Shown here: piece after piece, positions 53,892 through 62,901 of the stretch | Layout of the letters: each line of letters begins with the position of its first letter | Position numbering within the stretch: position 1 is the first letter of the stretch | Assembly (NCBI RefSeq): GCF_003115845.1 | Contig: NZ_KZ819027.1 | Span: forward strand, 57,201 to 121,200 | From: Brenneria roseae subsp. roseae | GTDB lineage: Bacteria > Pseudomonadota > Gammaproteobacteria > Enterobacterales > Enterobacteriaceae | Reading direction: 5' to 3' | DNA: 64,000 nucleotides | The notes under the pieces: generated by a model | What the model was told of the DNA's origin: nothing | Databases searched by the model: none | What the model saw: the letters and a program-made list of their open reading frames with translations, nothing else | Program-made: the position numbers and the translations under genes

Positions 53892-55763
53892 ATGAGCAAA
53901 GGAACAACAGGTAGTGACGCCCCGTTTGGAACATTGTTGGGGTACGCGCCGGGCGGTGTAGCGATTTATTCATCAAATTACAGAAGTTTGGATCCGCAAA
54001 ACATGCCGGATGACGCCTCGTTTCGTAGCTATATCGACAACGAATATATGGGGCATAAATGGCAGTGCGTCGAGTTTGCCCGTCGTTTTCTGTTTTTGAC
54101 CTATGGCTTCGTCTTTACCGACGTCAGCATGGCGTATGAAATCTTCTCTCTGCGCTTTTTGCGCCAGGTCGTTAATGACAATATCCTGCCTTTACAAGCC
54201 TTTGCCAACGGTTCTCGCCGCGCGCCGGCGGCGGGTTCGCTGCTTATCTGGCAAAAAGGCGGCGAGTTTAAGGATACCGGGCACGTAGCGGTGATTACCC
54301 AGCTATTGGGCAATAAAGTTCGCGTCGCCGAGCAGAACGTGCTTCACACACTCTTGCCACAAGGGCAGCAGTGGACGCGCGAGCTGACGCTGGAAGTGAC
54401 CGACGGCCATTACACTATTCGCGACACTTTCGATGACACCACTATCCTCGGCTGGATGATTCAGACCGACGAGACGGAGCACAGTCTGCCGCAGCCGATC
54501 ATTCCCGGAGAGGCGTTGGCCATTCACGGTGCGCGGCTGGACAATCAAGGCCAGTTCGCCGGCAAGTGGCTCAACGAGCAGGATCCCTTGCAGATGGCCT
54601 ATGTGAAGGCGAATGGCGGCCACGTTATCAACCAGGATCCCTATCAATATTTCACCATCACCGAATGCGCCGAGCAGGAACTGATCAAGGCGACCAATGA
54701 ACTGCATCTGATGTACCTGCACGCTACCGATAAAGTGATGAAAGATGACGATTTACTGGCGCTTTTTGATATCCCCAAAATTCTCTGGCCGCGTTTACGG
54801 CTTTCCTGGCAGCGGCGTCGACACGATATGATCACTGGCCGCATGGATTTCTGCATGGATGAGCGCGGCCTGAAAGTCTATGAATACAATGCGGATTCCG
54901 CTTCCTGTCACACCGAAGGCGGACTGATCCTCGAACAGTGGGCCCGCAAAGGGGGCTTTGACAAGGGGAATAATCCGGCGGAAGAGTTGTTAGGCGAGCT
55001 GACCGGCGCCTGGAAACACAGTCTGGCACGCCCCTTTGTCCACATCATGCAGGACAAGGATCTGGAGGAGAATTACCACGCCCAGTTTATGCAACGTGCC
55101 CTGACGCAGGCCGGTTTCGACAGCAAAATACTCTACGGGCTTGATGAGCTGCGCTGGGATGCCGCTGGGCAACTCATCGATAGCGATGGCCGGCTGGTTA
55201 ACTGCGTCTGGAAAACATGGGCCTGGGAGACCGCGATAGAACAGGTGCGTGAGGTCAGCGCAACCGAATATGCGGCGCTACCGATCCGTACCGGGCACCC
55301 GAATAACGAAGTTCTCCTGATCGATGTGCTTCTGCGTCCCGAAGTGATGGTCTTTGAGCCGCTGTGGACGGTGATCCCCGGCAATAAAGCGATTCTTCCA
55401 GTGCTGTGGTCGTTGTTCCCGCATCATCCCTATCTGCTGGATACCGATTTTGAGGTGACCGACGTACTGGCGAAAACCGGTTACGCGATCAAACCGATTT
55501 CCGGACGCTGCGGCAGCAACATTGACCTGGTCAGCCACCACGATGAAGTGCTCGATAGAACTTCCGGCAAGTTCGTCGATCGGAAAAATATCTACCAGCA
55601 GCTGTGGTGCCTGCCCAATGTCGCCGGAAAATACATTCAGGTCTGTACCTTTACCGTTGGCGGCAACTATGGCGGCGCCTGCCTGCGTGGCGATGATTCG
55701 CTGGTCATCAAAAAAGAGAGTGATATTGAGCCGCTGATTGTGCTGAAAGATAATCAGAGGTAG
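53892..55763 (+). CDS. gss: Bifunctional glutathionylspermidine amidase/synthetase
   Basis: Makes and hydrolyses glutathionylspermidine, a redox-related polyamine thiol conjugate. It is 623 aa (E. coli 619). The N-terminal CHAP amidase domain has its nucleophile at C59 (HKWQCVEFARRF) and a His in DTGHVAVITQ. The C-terminal ATP-grasp synthetase domain contains RMDFCMDERGLKVYEYNADS, PIRTGHPNNEVLLIDVLLRP, KPISGRCGSNIDLV and the ending GNYGGACLRGDDSLVIKKES. GAGG precedes the ATG by seven bases. The gene appears monocistronic. Confidence 0.96.
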   Translation: MSKGTTGSDAPFGTLLGYAPGGVAIYSSNYRSLDPQNMPDDASFRSYIDNEYMGHKWQCVEFARRFLFLTYGFVFTDVSMAYEIFSLRFLRQVVNDNILPLQAFANGSRRAPAAGSLLIWQKGGEFKDTGHVAVITQLLGNKVRVAEQNVLHTLLPQGQQWTRELTLEVTDGHYTIRDTFDDTTILGWMIQTDETEHSLPQPIIPGEALAIHGARLDNQGQFAGKWLNEQDPLQMAYVKANGGHVINQDPYQYFTITECAEQELIKATNELHLMYLHATDKVMKDDDLLALFDIPKILWPRLRLSWQRRRHDMITGRMDFCMDERGLKVYEYNADSASCHTEGGLILEQWARKGGFDKGNNPAEELLGELTGAWKHSLARPFVHIMQDKDLEENYHAQFMQRALTQAGFDSKILYGLDELRWDAAGQLIDSDGRLVNCVWKTWAWETAIEQVREVSATEYAALPIRTGHPNNEVLLIDVLLRPEVMVFEPLWTVIPGNKAILPVLWSLFPHHPYLLDTDFEVTDVLAKTGYAIKPISGRCGSNIDLVSHHDEVLDRTSGKFVDRKNIYQQLWCLPNVAGKYIQVCTFTVGGNYGGACLRGDDSLVIKKESDIEPLIVLKDNQR

Positions 55764-55840
55764 CGTCGGGCGGCGTGCGTTGCCGCAGAAAAGGGCGAGC
55801 CTCATGGATGAGGCTGCCACGATAACGTCGTCATGAGGTT

Positions 55841-56440
55841 TTAGTTCCCGATGCGATTCCTCTGTACCATCGAGAGAATCACATGGAACAGCTCATCTTT
55901 TGCCTGCTGTTCCGTAATAACCCCTTGAACCGTTGCATAAGATAACCCTTCGGCGGAACCGAGCATTGCCCGAAGCGCGGCGTCATGAAGCGGCTGACCA
56001 CCGCAGAACGGTGCAAATAGTTTGCGACATTTCTCCGTAAACGTAGTGGCGTAATCCTGTCTGATTTGTTCAAGTTCGGGAGTTCCGGTGAGCGCCGCCA
56101 TTACGTTGGGCATTTCACGCCCCTGAAGCAGCACGCACTCAACGTATGATGTGGCAATGACCGACGCCAGTTGCTCAAGCACTGGCTCTGTATTTCGGAT
56201 AATTTCATCCATCTGCGCCGTCTGGCGATGATCAAATTCTTTATAGAGTGCGGCGAACAGCCCGGAACGGCTGGTAAAATGATCGTAAACCACGGGTTTC
56301 GTCACGCCTGCTCGCTCCGCCAGGCGTCCTAGCGTGAGCGCTTCTGTACCTTCCTCCCGGATAATCCGCCATGCGGCTTCTATCAGCTGTACATGGCGCT
56401 CTTCTCTTGATAAACGCTGTCGTGCGCGCGGTATGGGCAT
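55841..56440 (-). CDS. TetR-family transcriptional repressor
   Basis: A 199-aa regulator. The N-terminal helix-turn-helix is VQLIEAAWRIIREEGTEAL followed by LGRLAERAGVTKPVVYDHF and TSRSGLFAALYKEFD, a clear TetR pattern; the C-terminal ligand domain is unassigned. It is divergent from an NAD(P)H oxidoreductase gene with a near-perfect 23-bp palindrome between them. Local repression of the oxidoreductase, and autoregulation, are the likely roles. Confidence 0.9.
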   Translation of the reverse strand: MPIPRARQRLSREERHVQLIEAAWRIIREEGTEALTLGRLAERAGVTKPVVYDHFTSRSGLFAALYKEFDHRQTAQMDEIIRNTEPVLEQLASVIATSYVECVLLQGREMPNVMAALTGTPELEQIRQDYATTFTEKCRKLFAPFCGGQPLHDAALRAMLGSAEGLSYATVQGVITEQQAKDELFHVILSMVQRNRIGN

Positions 56441-56477
56441 TGCCGATATTTCCTGTTGACATGATTATATACCAAAG

Positions 56478-56500
56478 GTAACTTACCATTGGTAGGTTAC
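56478..56500. promoter_or_regulatory. Candidate TetR-type operator
   Basis: The half sites GTAACTTACCA and TGGTAGGTTAC pair at 10 of 11 positions around a central T, midway between the divergent tetR-type and oxidoreductase genes. Size and position fit the operator of the adjacent TetR protein. Confidence 0.7.
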
Positions 56501-56555
56501 TGTTAGTATATAAGACTAACTGTGGTGCCGTTTCATCGCAATAGGGAGTCCCCGA

Positions 56556-57158
56556 ATGCATGCATTAATTGTTGTTTCTCATCCTCTTAATACCTCACTG
56601 ACCCATAGTGTCGCTACCGTAATAGCGAAAGGGATCGCTGAATCAAATCCGGAAAATACGTTTGAAATAGCGGATCTTATGCAGGAAGGGTTTAATCCGA
56701 GTTTTTCTGCGTCAGATGTAGCTGCTTTTCAGCAAACAGGCAAAACGCCGCCCGACGTCGCTGCCGAGCAGTTGCGTATCGACAACGCGGATGCGCTTGT
56801 TCTGGTATTTCCGATCTATTGGTGGTCAATGCCGGGGTTACTGAAAGGGTGGATCGATCGCGTTTTTTCAAACGGCTGGGCTTATGAAGACACTGCGGAT
56901 GGAAACGTGTTAAAGAAACTGGGACATTTGCCGGTGCACCTTATTGCGCTGGGCGCCGCCGATCAAAGGACATTCGAAAAGCACGGTTATTCCGATGCCT
57001 TTAATGCACAGATAGTACACGGGATTTTTGACTATTGCGGTGCGCAGGTGGTGACCTCTGAAATGCTGCTGATGCCGGAGTTGAAAACATCTGAGGCTTG
57101 TCTCGAAGCCGGACGTAATATTGGGAGGCGTATTTTCCAGGATGCCAACATATCGTGA
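56556..57158 (+). CDS. NAD(P)H dehydrogenase (quinone), flavodoxin-like
   Basis: FMN/FAD-binding NAD(P)H:acceptor oxidoreductase (200 aa) of the MdaB/KefF/NQO family, which reduces quinones and electrophiles. It shows ALIVVSHPLNTSLTHSVA at the flavin phosphate loop, DALVLVFPIYWWSMPGLLKG (the family's FP-x-YWW-x-MP motif), WIDRVFSNGWAYE and a C-terminal FDYCGAQVV. The adjacent TetR gene and operator suggest induction by a quinone-like or electrophilic ligand. No kefC-type channel gene is near, so KefF is unlikely. Confidence 0.88.
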   Translation: MHALIVVSHPLNTSLTHSVATVIAKGIAESNPENTFEIADLMQEGFNPSFSASDVAAFQQTGKTPPDVAAEQLRIDNADALVLVFPIYWWSMPGLLKGWIDRVFSNGWAYEDTADGNVLKKLGHLPVHLIALGAADQRTFEKHGYSDAFNAQIVHGIFDYCGAQVVTSEMLLMPELKTSEACLEAGRNIGRRIFQDANIS

Positions 57159-57298
57159 TGTAATGACATTAGCGTTACATGTGTTGCGTGGAGCTAAAGC
57201 AAGTGTGCTTACAGGATGAATAACCTTGTTCTGGACTTTAGTGATTTATCAAATATGGAAAAATATGGGGTCTTGAAACCCGTTGTTGCTATGTTTAT

Positions 57299-57577
57299 TT
57301 GAGTGAGGCTCACAAGTACCATACTCCTCCAAAAGGAAATCCTCCTCTTCCGGCTTTTCCTGATGCTAAACGCTCACCACGCAAAACACCGATACAAGGT
57401 GGTGGCGGATTAAGAGCCAGATGGAAAGATTCAGATGGAAAAATTTATGAGTGGGACTCCCAACATGGGACAGTAGAAGTGTATGATCGGTCGGGAAGAA
57501 CGCATCTGGGGGAATTTGATCCAGTCACTGGTGAACAAACAAAGTCAGCCGACTCACGCAGAAGGGTAGAAAAATAA
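57299..57577 (+). CDS. Orphan colicin E3-type 16S rRNA nuclease domain
   Basis: A 92-residue frame matching the C-terminal cytotoxic domain of colicin E3/cloacin, which cuts 16S rRNA in the decoding centre. It aligns from HKYHTPPKG through PRKTPIQGGGGLRARW, KIYEWDSQHGTVEVYDR and HLGEFDPVTGEQTKS. Catalytic Asp, His and Glu of E3 (D510, H513, E517) correspond to D53, H56 and E60. No translocation or receptor-binding part precedes it. The only in-frame start is a TTG with no Shine-Dalgarno sequence; the frame is open back to 57245. It is therefore a displaced toxin tip from a larger colicin-, Rhs- or CDI-type protein, probably not expressed as such. Confidence 0.72.
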   Translation: MSEAHKYHTPPKGNPPLPAFPDAKRSPRKTPIQGGGGLRARWKDSDGKIYEWDSQHGTVEVYDRSGRTHLGEFDPVTGEQTKSADSRRRVEK

Positions 57578-57828
57578 TGATAGTTTATTCTGTCGAAATT
57601 TATGACAAAGTGACTGAAAATTTTGTTCGTGAAGTGAACATCTCAAAATCAAAAATAGACGCAGTTGCTGAAATTATGAAGTGGGAAGGTAGCGATAAAG
57701 ATTCTTTTATCAGTGGCATTGGAGGATTTAACGTCACTAAGGAACAGGCTATCTTGCTGGAAGCATTACTGGGTGTGAAATTTTTTGCTGAAGATGTGAT
57801 TATTCAGATCTCAGGTGGAGAAATATGA
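57577..57828 (+). CDS. Putative immunity protein for the E3-type RNase module
   Basis: An 83-aa acidic small protein starting MIVYSVEIYDKVTENFVREV. Its ATG shares a base with the toxin stop codon, the usual layout of toxin and immunity genes. It does not look like classical Im3 but resembles another small immunity-like family (VxxxEIxDKxTExxVxE...). Function is inferred from position, size and acidity. Base composition is AT-rich like the toxin module and unlike gss upstream. A terminator follows. Confidence 0.6.
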   Translation: MIVYSVEIYDKVTENFVREVNISKSKIDAVAEIMKWEGSDKDSFISGIGGFNVTKEQAILLEALLGVKFFAEDVIIQISGGEI

Positions 57829-57845
57829 TTTAAATCGCAGTCTAG

Positions 57846-57869
57846 AAAAAGGGTTTGGAAGCCCTTTTT
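57846..57869 (+). terminator. Terminator after the immunity gene
   Basis: AAAAAGGG and CCCTTTTT pair around an eight-base loop, 17 bases after the stop codon, with the U run as the descending arm. Confidence 0.75.
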
Positions 57870-58191
57870 GTGTTTCAGAAAAACTTATTAATAAGATATT
57901 AACTTACTTCTGCTTCTTGATAGCTACGATACAGAGTATCGAGCCTTTCTCACAAAATAAAAGAAAGGATCTCTTTTGCTTGGGAGTTTTAAATTTCAAC
58001 AACGGCATAAATTAATGTCCGACAATCTCGCCCATTGATATTTCCGGTTGCCGCCAGACCACTTTTTTGCCGCTCAGCATATACTGGTGGGACAAGACAG
58101 TAGCGCTTTCAGGCTCCGCTTGCCAGGCATACCGGAGTACGCCTTATTGTGATAACAATGCCTGTTTAAAAAATAGGCTTGTCATCCGGCA

Positions 58192-59658
58192 TTAATTCCC
58201 ATTCAGTCTGATAATATTGGCCGCCAGTAAATCTTTTTCCTGCCCATTTATTCGCGCTGTTGCGGAATCAATATGGAGTGTGAAGTCATTCTGACAAAAA
58301 TCTGTTGTTTGTTGGGGAACCAGTGTGGATGAGCGAAAGGAACTATATTCCCGACCATTCAGGCTCTCATTCATGGTATTCATGCCAAAAGGTGCAAACG
58401 CCAGCGTATATTTCCCAGTGATGCCCTCAGTATTTTTTAATGTGACGGCCACGCGAAGATTGGTAATTTCACCGATTTTATCCGTATCGACAATAAAATG
58501 ATTTTCACACTCCATCGCAGGATCGCTACCTCCAAAAAATCTACCGTTGGTTTTCAATATCAACGTAGGTAACGTCTGGCTGCTTTGTTCACGAGCGAGG
58601 TTATCGTTAATGCAGTGCGAAATATAATCGGCTTTGTTATCGCCCATACTTGTCTGTGTACGATATTGCCAGGCCTTCTGACAATCAACCGTTACACCTT
58701 GCCCATTGAAATAGCTCCATGCCAGATATTTTGCCACTCTTGATCTCGATATGCCCATTTCATAGGCTTTGGTAAATAGCGTCAGCGCCTTGCTGTAGTC
58801 AACGTTAACACCTTCACCGGTGTAATACATCTCTGCAAGATTGATAATGGCATAGTTATTACTCTGCTGTGCCGCGCGCTCAAACCACGTGATGGCTTCT
58901 TGCGGAGAGGCGTTTACGCCCCAACGCCCTTCTCGGTAGGCTAAACCAAGAAGATTCTGTGATTCGGGTTCACCCCCCTCTGCCGCGCGACGAAACCAGC
59001 GTAACGCTTCAACGTTGTTATCTTTAACCGTGGAGTAACCGAAATTATAAAAATGTCCAACGTAGAAATTGGCTTTAGGATCGCCCTGTCGCGCCCAACG
59101 CTTTGCCAACCGTAACGTGTCGCTTTTACTGAATCCGATACGGCTGAATATGCGCAGAGTCTCGGCATCTGCAGAGTTTAAAAAACGGGAAACATACTCC
59201 AGTACCGGTACACGCATCTCTGCATCGGTTTCTGCCTTTGCTTTGGCCTTATAAATTGTGTCCCCGAGCTTTCTGGTAATCTCAATATCAATATCCGATG
59301 CGTTAATCTTTTCCAACAGTTGGCTGGCTCGCTCTTTATCCTCCGGCACGTCAATGCCATATTGATAAAAATATCCTGCGTTATAACAGCCGTAGTATCC
59401 GCCTAGTGCGCAGGCTTGTTGATAATAATCTATTGCTTGCTGGGTATCTTTAGGAACGGAAACGCCAAATTCATAGACAAAACCCAACGTGGAGAGTGCC
59501 CGAGGATCCGCATGTTTTGCTAAATCGATGAGGGCGGTAAGTGCGACGACATCTTGCTGTTCAAGGCGATCATAGAGCCGCTCTACATCATTAGTGTCCT
59601 CTGCGAAAGCAGAGCAAGATAAGCTCAACAGCAGCATTAATACCAATATCTTCTTCAT
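58192..59658 (-). CDS. Exported Sel1-repeat protein
   Basis: A 488-aa protein with a signal peptide (ILVLMLLLSLSCSAFA), then several Sel1-like tetratricopeptide-type repeats of about 36 residues between residues 50 and 340. Examples are PRALSTLGFVYEFGVSVPKD, NFYVGHFYNFGYSTVKDNNV, ALRWFRRAAEGGEPESQNLL and YAIINLAEMYYTGEGVNVDY. A C-terminal part of about 150 residues without repeats has cysteines at MECENHFIV and TDFCQNDFTLHI and may be a beta-rich domain. I used ATG 59656-59658 (MKKILVLM) rather than the frame start at 59679. Probably a periplasmic scaffold; the function is unknown. Confidence 0.8.
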   Translation of the reverse strand: MKKILVLMLLLSLSCSAFAEDTNDVERLYDRLEQQDVVALTALIDLAKHADPRALSTLGFVYEFGVSVPKDTQQAIDYYQQACALGGYYGCYNAGYFYQYGIDVPEDKERASQLLEKINASDIDIEITRKLGDTIYKAKAKAETDAEMRVPVLEYVSRFLNSADAETLRIFSRIGFSKSDTLRLAKRWARQGDPKANFYVGHFYNFGYSTVKDNNVEALRWFRRAAEGGEPESQNLLGLAYREGRWGVNASPQEAITWFERAAQQSNNYAIINLAEMYYTGEGVNVDYSKALTLFTKAYEMGISRSRVAKYLAWSYFNGQGVTVDCQKAWQYRTQTSMGDNKADYISHCINDNLAREQSSQTLPTLILKTNGRFFGGSDPAMECENHFIVDTDKIGEITNLRVAVTLKNTEGITGKYTLAFAPFGMNTMNESLNGREYSSFRSSTLVPQQTTDFCQNDFTLHIDSATARINGQEKDLLAANIIRLNGN

Positions 59659-59738
59659 TGTTAACGACTCTCTTGTCATATTTTTCCTAATGCGAACGGT
59701 ATAATTACTCTCCAGAGGGAAAGGCGGAGGATAACATT

Positions 59739-60096
<358 letters not shown>

Positions 60097-60198
60097 TAAA
60101 TTCCCGGATAAAGATGTGTGAACGGGATGACGATATAACGTTTTTCCCGTACGTCCCGTAGATGTGATAAGGCCGGGGATTGTTCCAACCATGCGATT

Positions 60199-60366
60199 TT
60201 ACTCGCCGCCGTTGACCATACCGAAAGGACCGTCTTTGGGCGCGACATACAGGCCGGGAACATACATCTGCAATACGCGGGTGATATCCGCGTCGGGGAA
60301 TTGACTAAAAGTGAAGAATAAACCACCTACTGCCAGACGAGGCAGAGAAAAGAGTCGTGTTGCCAT
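60199..60366 (-). CDS. Hypothetical 55-residue peptide divergent from the Zur-boxed operon
   Basis: The frame MATRLFSLPRLAVGGLFFTF ends VAPKDGPFGMVNGGE. It starts with a basic, hydrophobic signal-like segment, and AAGAGA lies a few bases before the ATG. It is divergent from the CobW-type operon, and the Zur-like palindrome lies 44 bp upstream of its start, so it might be co-regulated by zinc. I do not recognise the family, and it may be a gene fragment. Confidence 0.4.
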   Translation of the reverse strand: MATRLFSLPRLAVGGLFFTFSQFPDADITRVLQMYVPGLYVAPKDGPFGMVNGGE

Positions 60367-60409
60367 GATTTCTCTTGGATCAAAAGAATATAGTCTAGAT
60401 TGATTTTCT

Positions 60410-60430
60410 GATGTTATGTTATAACATATC
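60410..60430. promoter_or_regulatory. Candidate Zur box
   Basis: The sequence GATGTTAT..ATAACATATC is a near-perfect 21-bp palindrome close to the gammaproteobacterial Zur consensus (GAAATGTTATANTATAACATTTC). It lies 84 bp before the first CobW-type GTPase gene, a family often repressed by zinc through Zur. Confidence 0.7.
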
Positions 60431-60513
60431 AATTTGAAGTGAAAAGAAAAGTGAAGCCGACTGCCGTGCGATCTTCCTCGTAGCAGGCGGTGTTTTGCTA
60501 TCCGAGGCGAATC

Positions 60514-61863
60514 ATGAACACCGATAATCGTATTCCCGTAACCGTCCTGACCGGATTCCTGGGATCAGGTAAAACCACGTTACTGAATCATATTCTCAGC
60601 CAGCAGCACGGGTTACGCGTGGCCGTAATAGAGAATGAATTTGGTGAAATCGGTATCGACGATGCACTGGTCATCAATGCCGATGAAGAAGTTTTCGAAA
60701 TGAATAATGGCTGTATCTGTTGCACGGTACGGGGCGATCTGATCCGTATCTTGAATCGGCTGATGCGTCGCCGCGATAAGTTTGACCGTATCCTGATTGA
60801 AACTACCGGGATGGCGAACCCCGGCCCCGTTTCACAGACCTTTTTTATTGATGAAGACGTCAGCGCTGCTCTGCGCCTTGACGGCATCATCACCGTCGTG
60901 GATGCCAGACATGCTGGGTTGCATCTGAATGACAGCAGCGAACTTCGCGAACAGATTGCGTTTGCCGATGTTCTCCTGCTGAACAAGGCCGATCTGGTCA
61001 CACCCGCCGAACTCGACGAACTGGAGACGCGCTTGCGTGGCATGAATGCTCTGGCGCGCATTTATCGCACTGTCAATGCGGATGTGGATATCCCGACGGT
61101 GTTGGACGTCGGCGGATTTGATTTACAGCGCGTGTTACAGGAACGCCCGCAGTTCCTGGAACCAGAATATCCTTTCGAGTGGACAGGTATCTGGCATCTG
61201 CCAGCGAGCGTGGCCGAATTGCATTACACCGCTGGCCCCGATCCGTTCATCGACGCCTTGTTCACTGCTGTGGCGGGAAGCGACGAGAAAACCTTTACTC
61301 AGCTTACCGAACAGGCGGATAAGGCTTTTTCCCGCGACAGTCTGCGTGGTGAAGTGGAGGACGAATTAGCGCCATCGTCTCGGGTCGTATCGCTGCTGGT
61401 GCCAGAAACCGGCACTCAGACGCTTAGGCTGACTATCCCCGAAGAAGGGGACTATGCTTTGGTGACCGAACACCTGCCCGACGAGTTTGACCTCGAACTG
61501 CACTACGATGGTGTGGTGCAGAATCCCATCGTGTCCCGTGCTTTCAGTGCAGCGCACAGCCATGACGAGGAAGTGACGTCCGTTGGCATTACTGTGGATG
61601 GCGCACTTTCGGAATATAAATTAAACAACTGGTTGTGCCTGCTTCTGAGGTTGCGGGGGCAGGATATCTTCCGTTTCAAGGGGATCCTGAATCTGGCAGG
61701 AAAAAACCAGCGGGTGGTTTTCCAGGGTGTCCATATGCTGATGGATGTCAAAGTTGATCGTGACTGGAAAGCCGGTGAACCGAGACGCAGCGAGATCGTC
61801 TTTATCGGTCGCAATCTGGACCGCGAGATGTTGAACCGTGGAGTGCAGGCATGTCTGGCGTGA
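60514..61863 (+). CDS. CobW/COG0523-family GTPase, probable zinc metallochaperone
   Basis: A 449-aa G3E GTPase. Walker [19 protein letters not shown], the metal-binding CxCC in [13 protein letters not shown], the EFGEIGID and [10 protein letters not shown] switch regions, and the NKAD base motif LLLNKADLV. The C-terminal CobW_C domain ([20 protein letters not shown]..., [21 protein letters not shown]) has a His cluster (AAHSHDEE). Family members such as ZigA deliver zinc to client enzymes under scarcity. The start at 60514 follows GAGGCG. A Zur-like palindrome precedes it and the WD40 gene overlaps its end, so zinc-controlled expression is likely. Confidence 0.88.
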   Translation: MNTDNRIPVTVLTGFLGSGKTTLLNHILSQQHGLRVAVIENEFGEIGIDDALVINADEEVFEMNNGCICCTVRGDLIRILNRLMRRRDKFDRILIETTGMANPGPVSQTFFIDEDVSAALRLDGIITVVDARHAGLHLNDSSELREQIAFADVLLLNKADLVTPAELDELETRLRGMNALARIYRTVNADVDIPTVLDVGGFDLQRVLQERPQFLEPEYPFEWTGIWHLPASVAELHYTAGPDPFIDALFTAVAGSDEKTFTQLTEQADKAFSRDSLRGEVEDELAPSSRVVSLLVPETGTQTLRLTIPEEGDYALVTEHLPDEFDLELHYDGVVQNPIVSRAFSAAHSHDEEVTSVGITVDGALSEYKLNNWLCLLLRLRGQDIFRFKGILNLAGKNQRVVFQGVHMLMDVKVDRDWKAGEPRRSEIVFIGRNLDREMLNRGVQACLA

Positions 61864-62891
61864 CGGGTAGATCTGAACCCCGACAGCAGTTAGTTCCGCT
61901 GTGGATGGCGCACGATCATGACTATATCAACCTGCTGGCCTGGTCACCGACAGAACGGTTACTGGCCTGCGCCAGCGCAGACGGCGGGGTGGCCGTGTAC
62001 GCGGGAGACGACGGGCATTTGCTGTGGCGGCATTCGGCACATGGATTAGGTACGACGGCGCTGGCTTGGTCGCCGGACGGGCAGAGACTTGCCAGCGGAG
62101 GGCAGGATGACCATATCGTGATATGGGAACCGGTAACCGGCGAACCGTGGGGATGCTGGAAAGCAGGCCGGGGCTGGGTGGAAAAGCTGAGCTGGTCACC
62201 TGATGGTGTTCTCGCCAGCATCGCCGGTAAGGAGCTCAAACTGTGGGATGAACGGGGCTTACTGCGGCAGGCGTTTGAACCGGCGGACAGTACGTTGACG
62301 GGGCTGGAGTGGATGGCTGACGGCAGTCTGCTGACGGCGTGTTACGGCCAGGTTAGCCGCTGGCGTCCCGGCAAGGCAGAGCCAGTACGGAATTATTTCT
62401 GGAAAGGGTCGCTGCTCAGTTTGGCGGTTAGTCCGGATGGCGCGTGGATAGCGGCGGGCAGCCAGGAAGGTATCGTGCAGTTATGGACGACATCTGGAGG
62501 AAAATCGTGCCAGATGAGCGGTTATAACGCCAAGGTTCGTCATCTCTGCTGGAGCCATGATGGTCGGTTGTTCGCTACCGGTGGCGGCGAGGAAATATTG
62601 ATCTGGGATTGCGGTGGTGACGGGCCTGAAGGCTCGGAGCCTGACTACTTGCCGGTACATCTGGGAACGATAACAGCGCTTTCGTTCAGCCCTGTTGGTA
62701 TGTGGATTGCCAGTGGTGCGGCGGAGGACTGTAGCCTGTTTCTTTATGATACAGCAAGCCGTCGGCAACTGGCGGTTCTGGTGGATAATGAAGCAGTAAG
62801 CGCGCTGTGCTGGCATCCGGAAGGAGAATATCTGACGGCAGGTTATGCGGACGGAACGGTCAAATTGCTGCGGTTGACCGGTTACCGCTGA
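61851..62891 (+). CDS. WD40-repeat beta-propeller protein
   Basis: A 346-aa protein made almost entirely of WD40 repeats: about seven blades with S-P-D-G-x-x-L/I-A-S-G and x-I/L-W-x motifs ([100 protein letters not shown]). No signal peptide, so it is probably cytoplasmic. It overlaps the upstream GTPase by 13 bp and the next GTPase starts 10 bp later. Free-standing WD40 proteins are uncommon in enterobacteria; here it probably scaffolds the two GTPases or a client. Confidence 0.88.
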   Translation: MSGVTGRSEPRQQLVPLWMAHDHDYINLLAWSPTERLLACASADGGVAVYAGDDGHLLWRHSAHGLGTTALAWSPDGQRLASGGQDDHIVIWEPVTGEPWGCWKAGRGWVEKLSWSPDGVLASIAGKELKLWDERGLLRQAFEPADSTLTGLEWMADGSLLTACYGQVSRWRPGKAEPVRNYFWKGSLLSLAVSPDGAWIAAGSQEGIVQLWTTSGGKSCQMSGYNAKVRHLCWSHDGRLFATGGGEEILIWDCGGDGPEGSEPDYLPVHLGTITALSFSPVGMWIASGAAEDCSLFLYDTASRRQLAVLVDNEAVSALCWHPEGEYLTAGYADGTVKLLRLTGYR

Positions 62892-62901
62892 GAGAAGATG
62901 A

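Noticed and set aside
57815..58015. 66-codon frame after the immunity gene
   Set aside because: It begins inside the immunity gene and runs through its terminator hairpin; no signals of its own.
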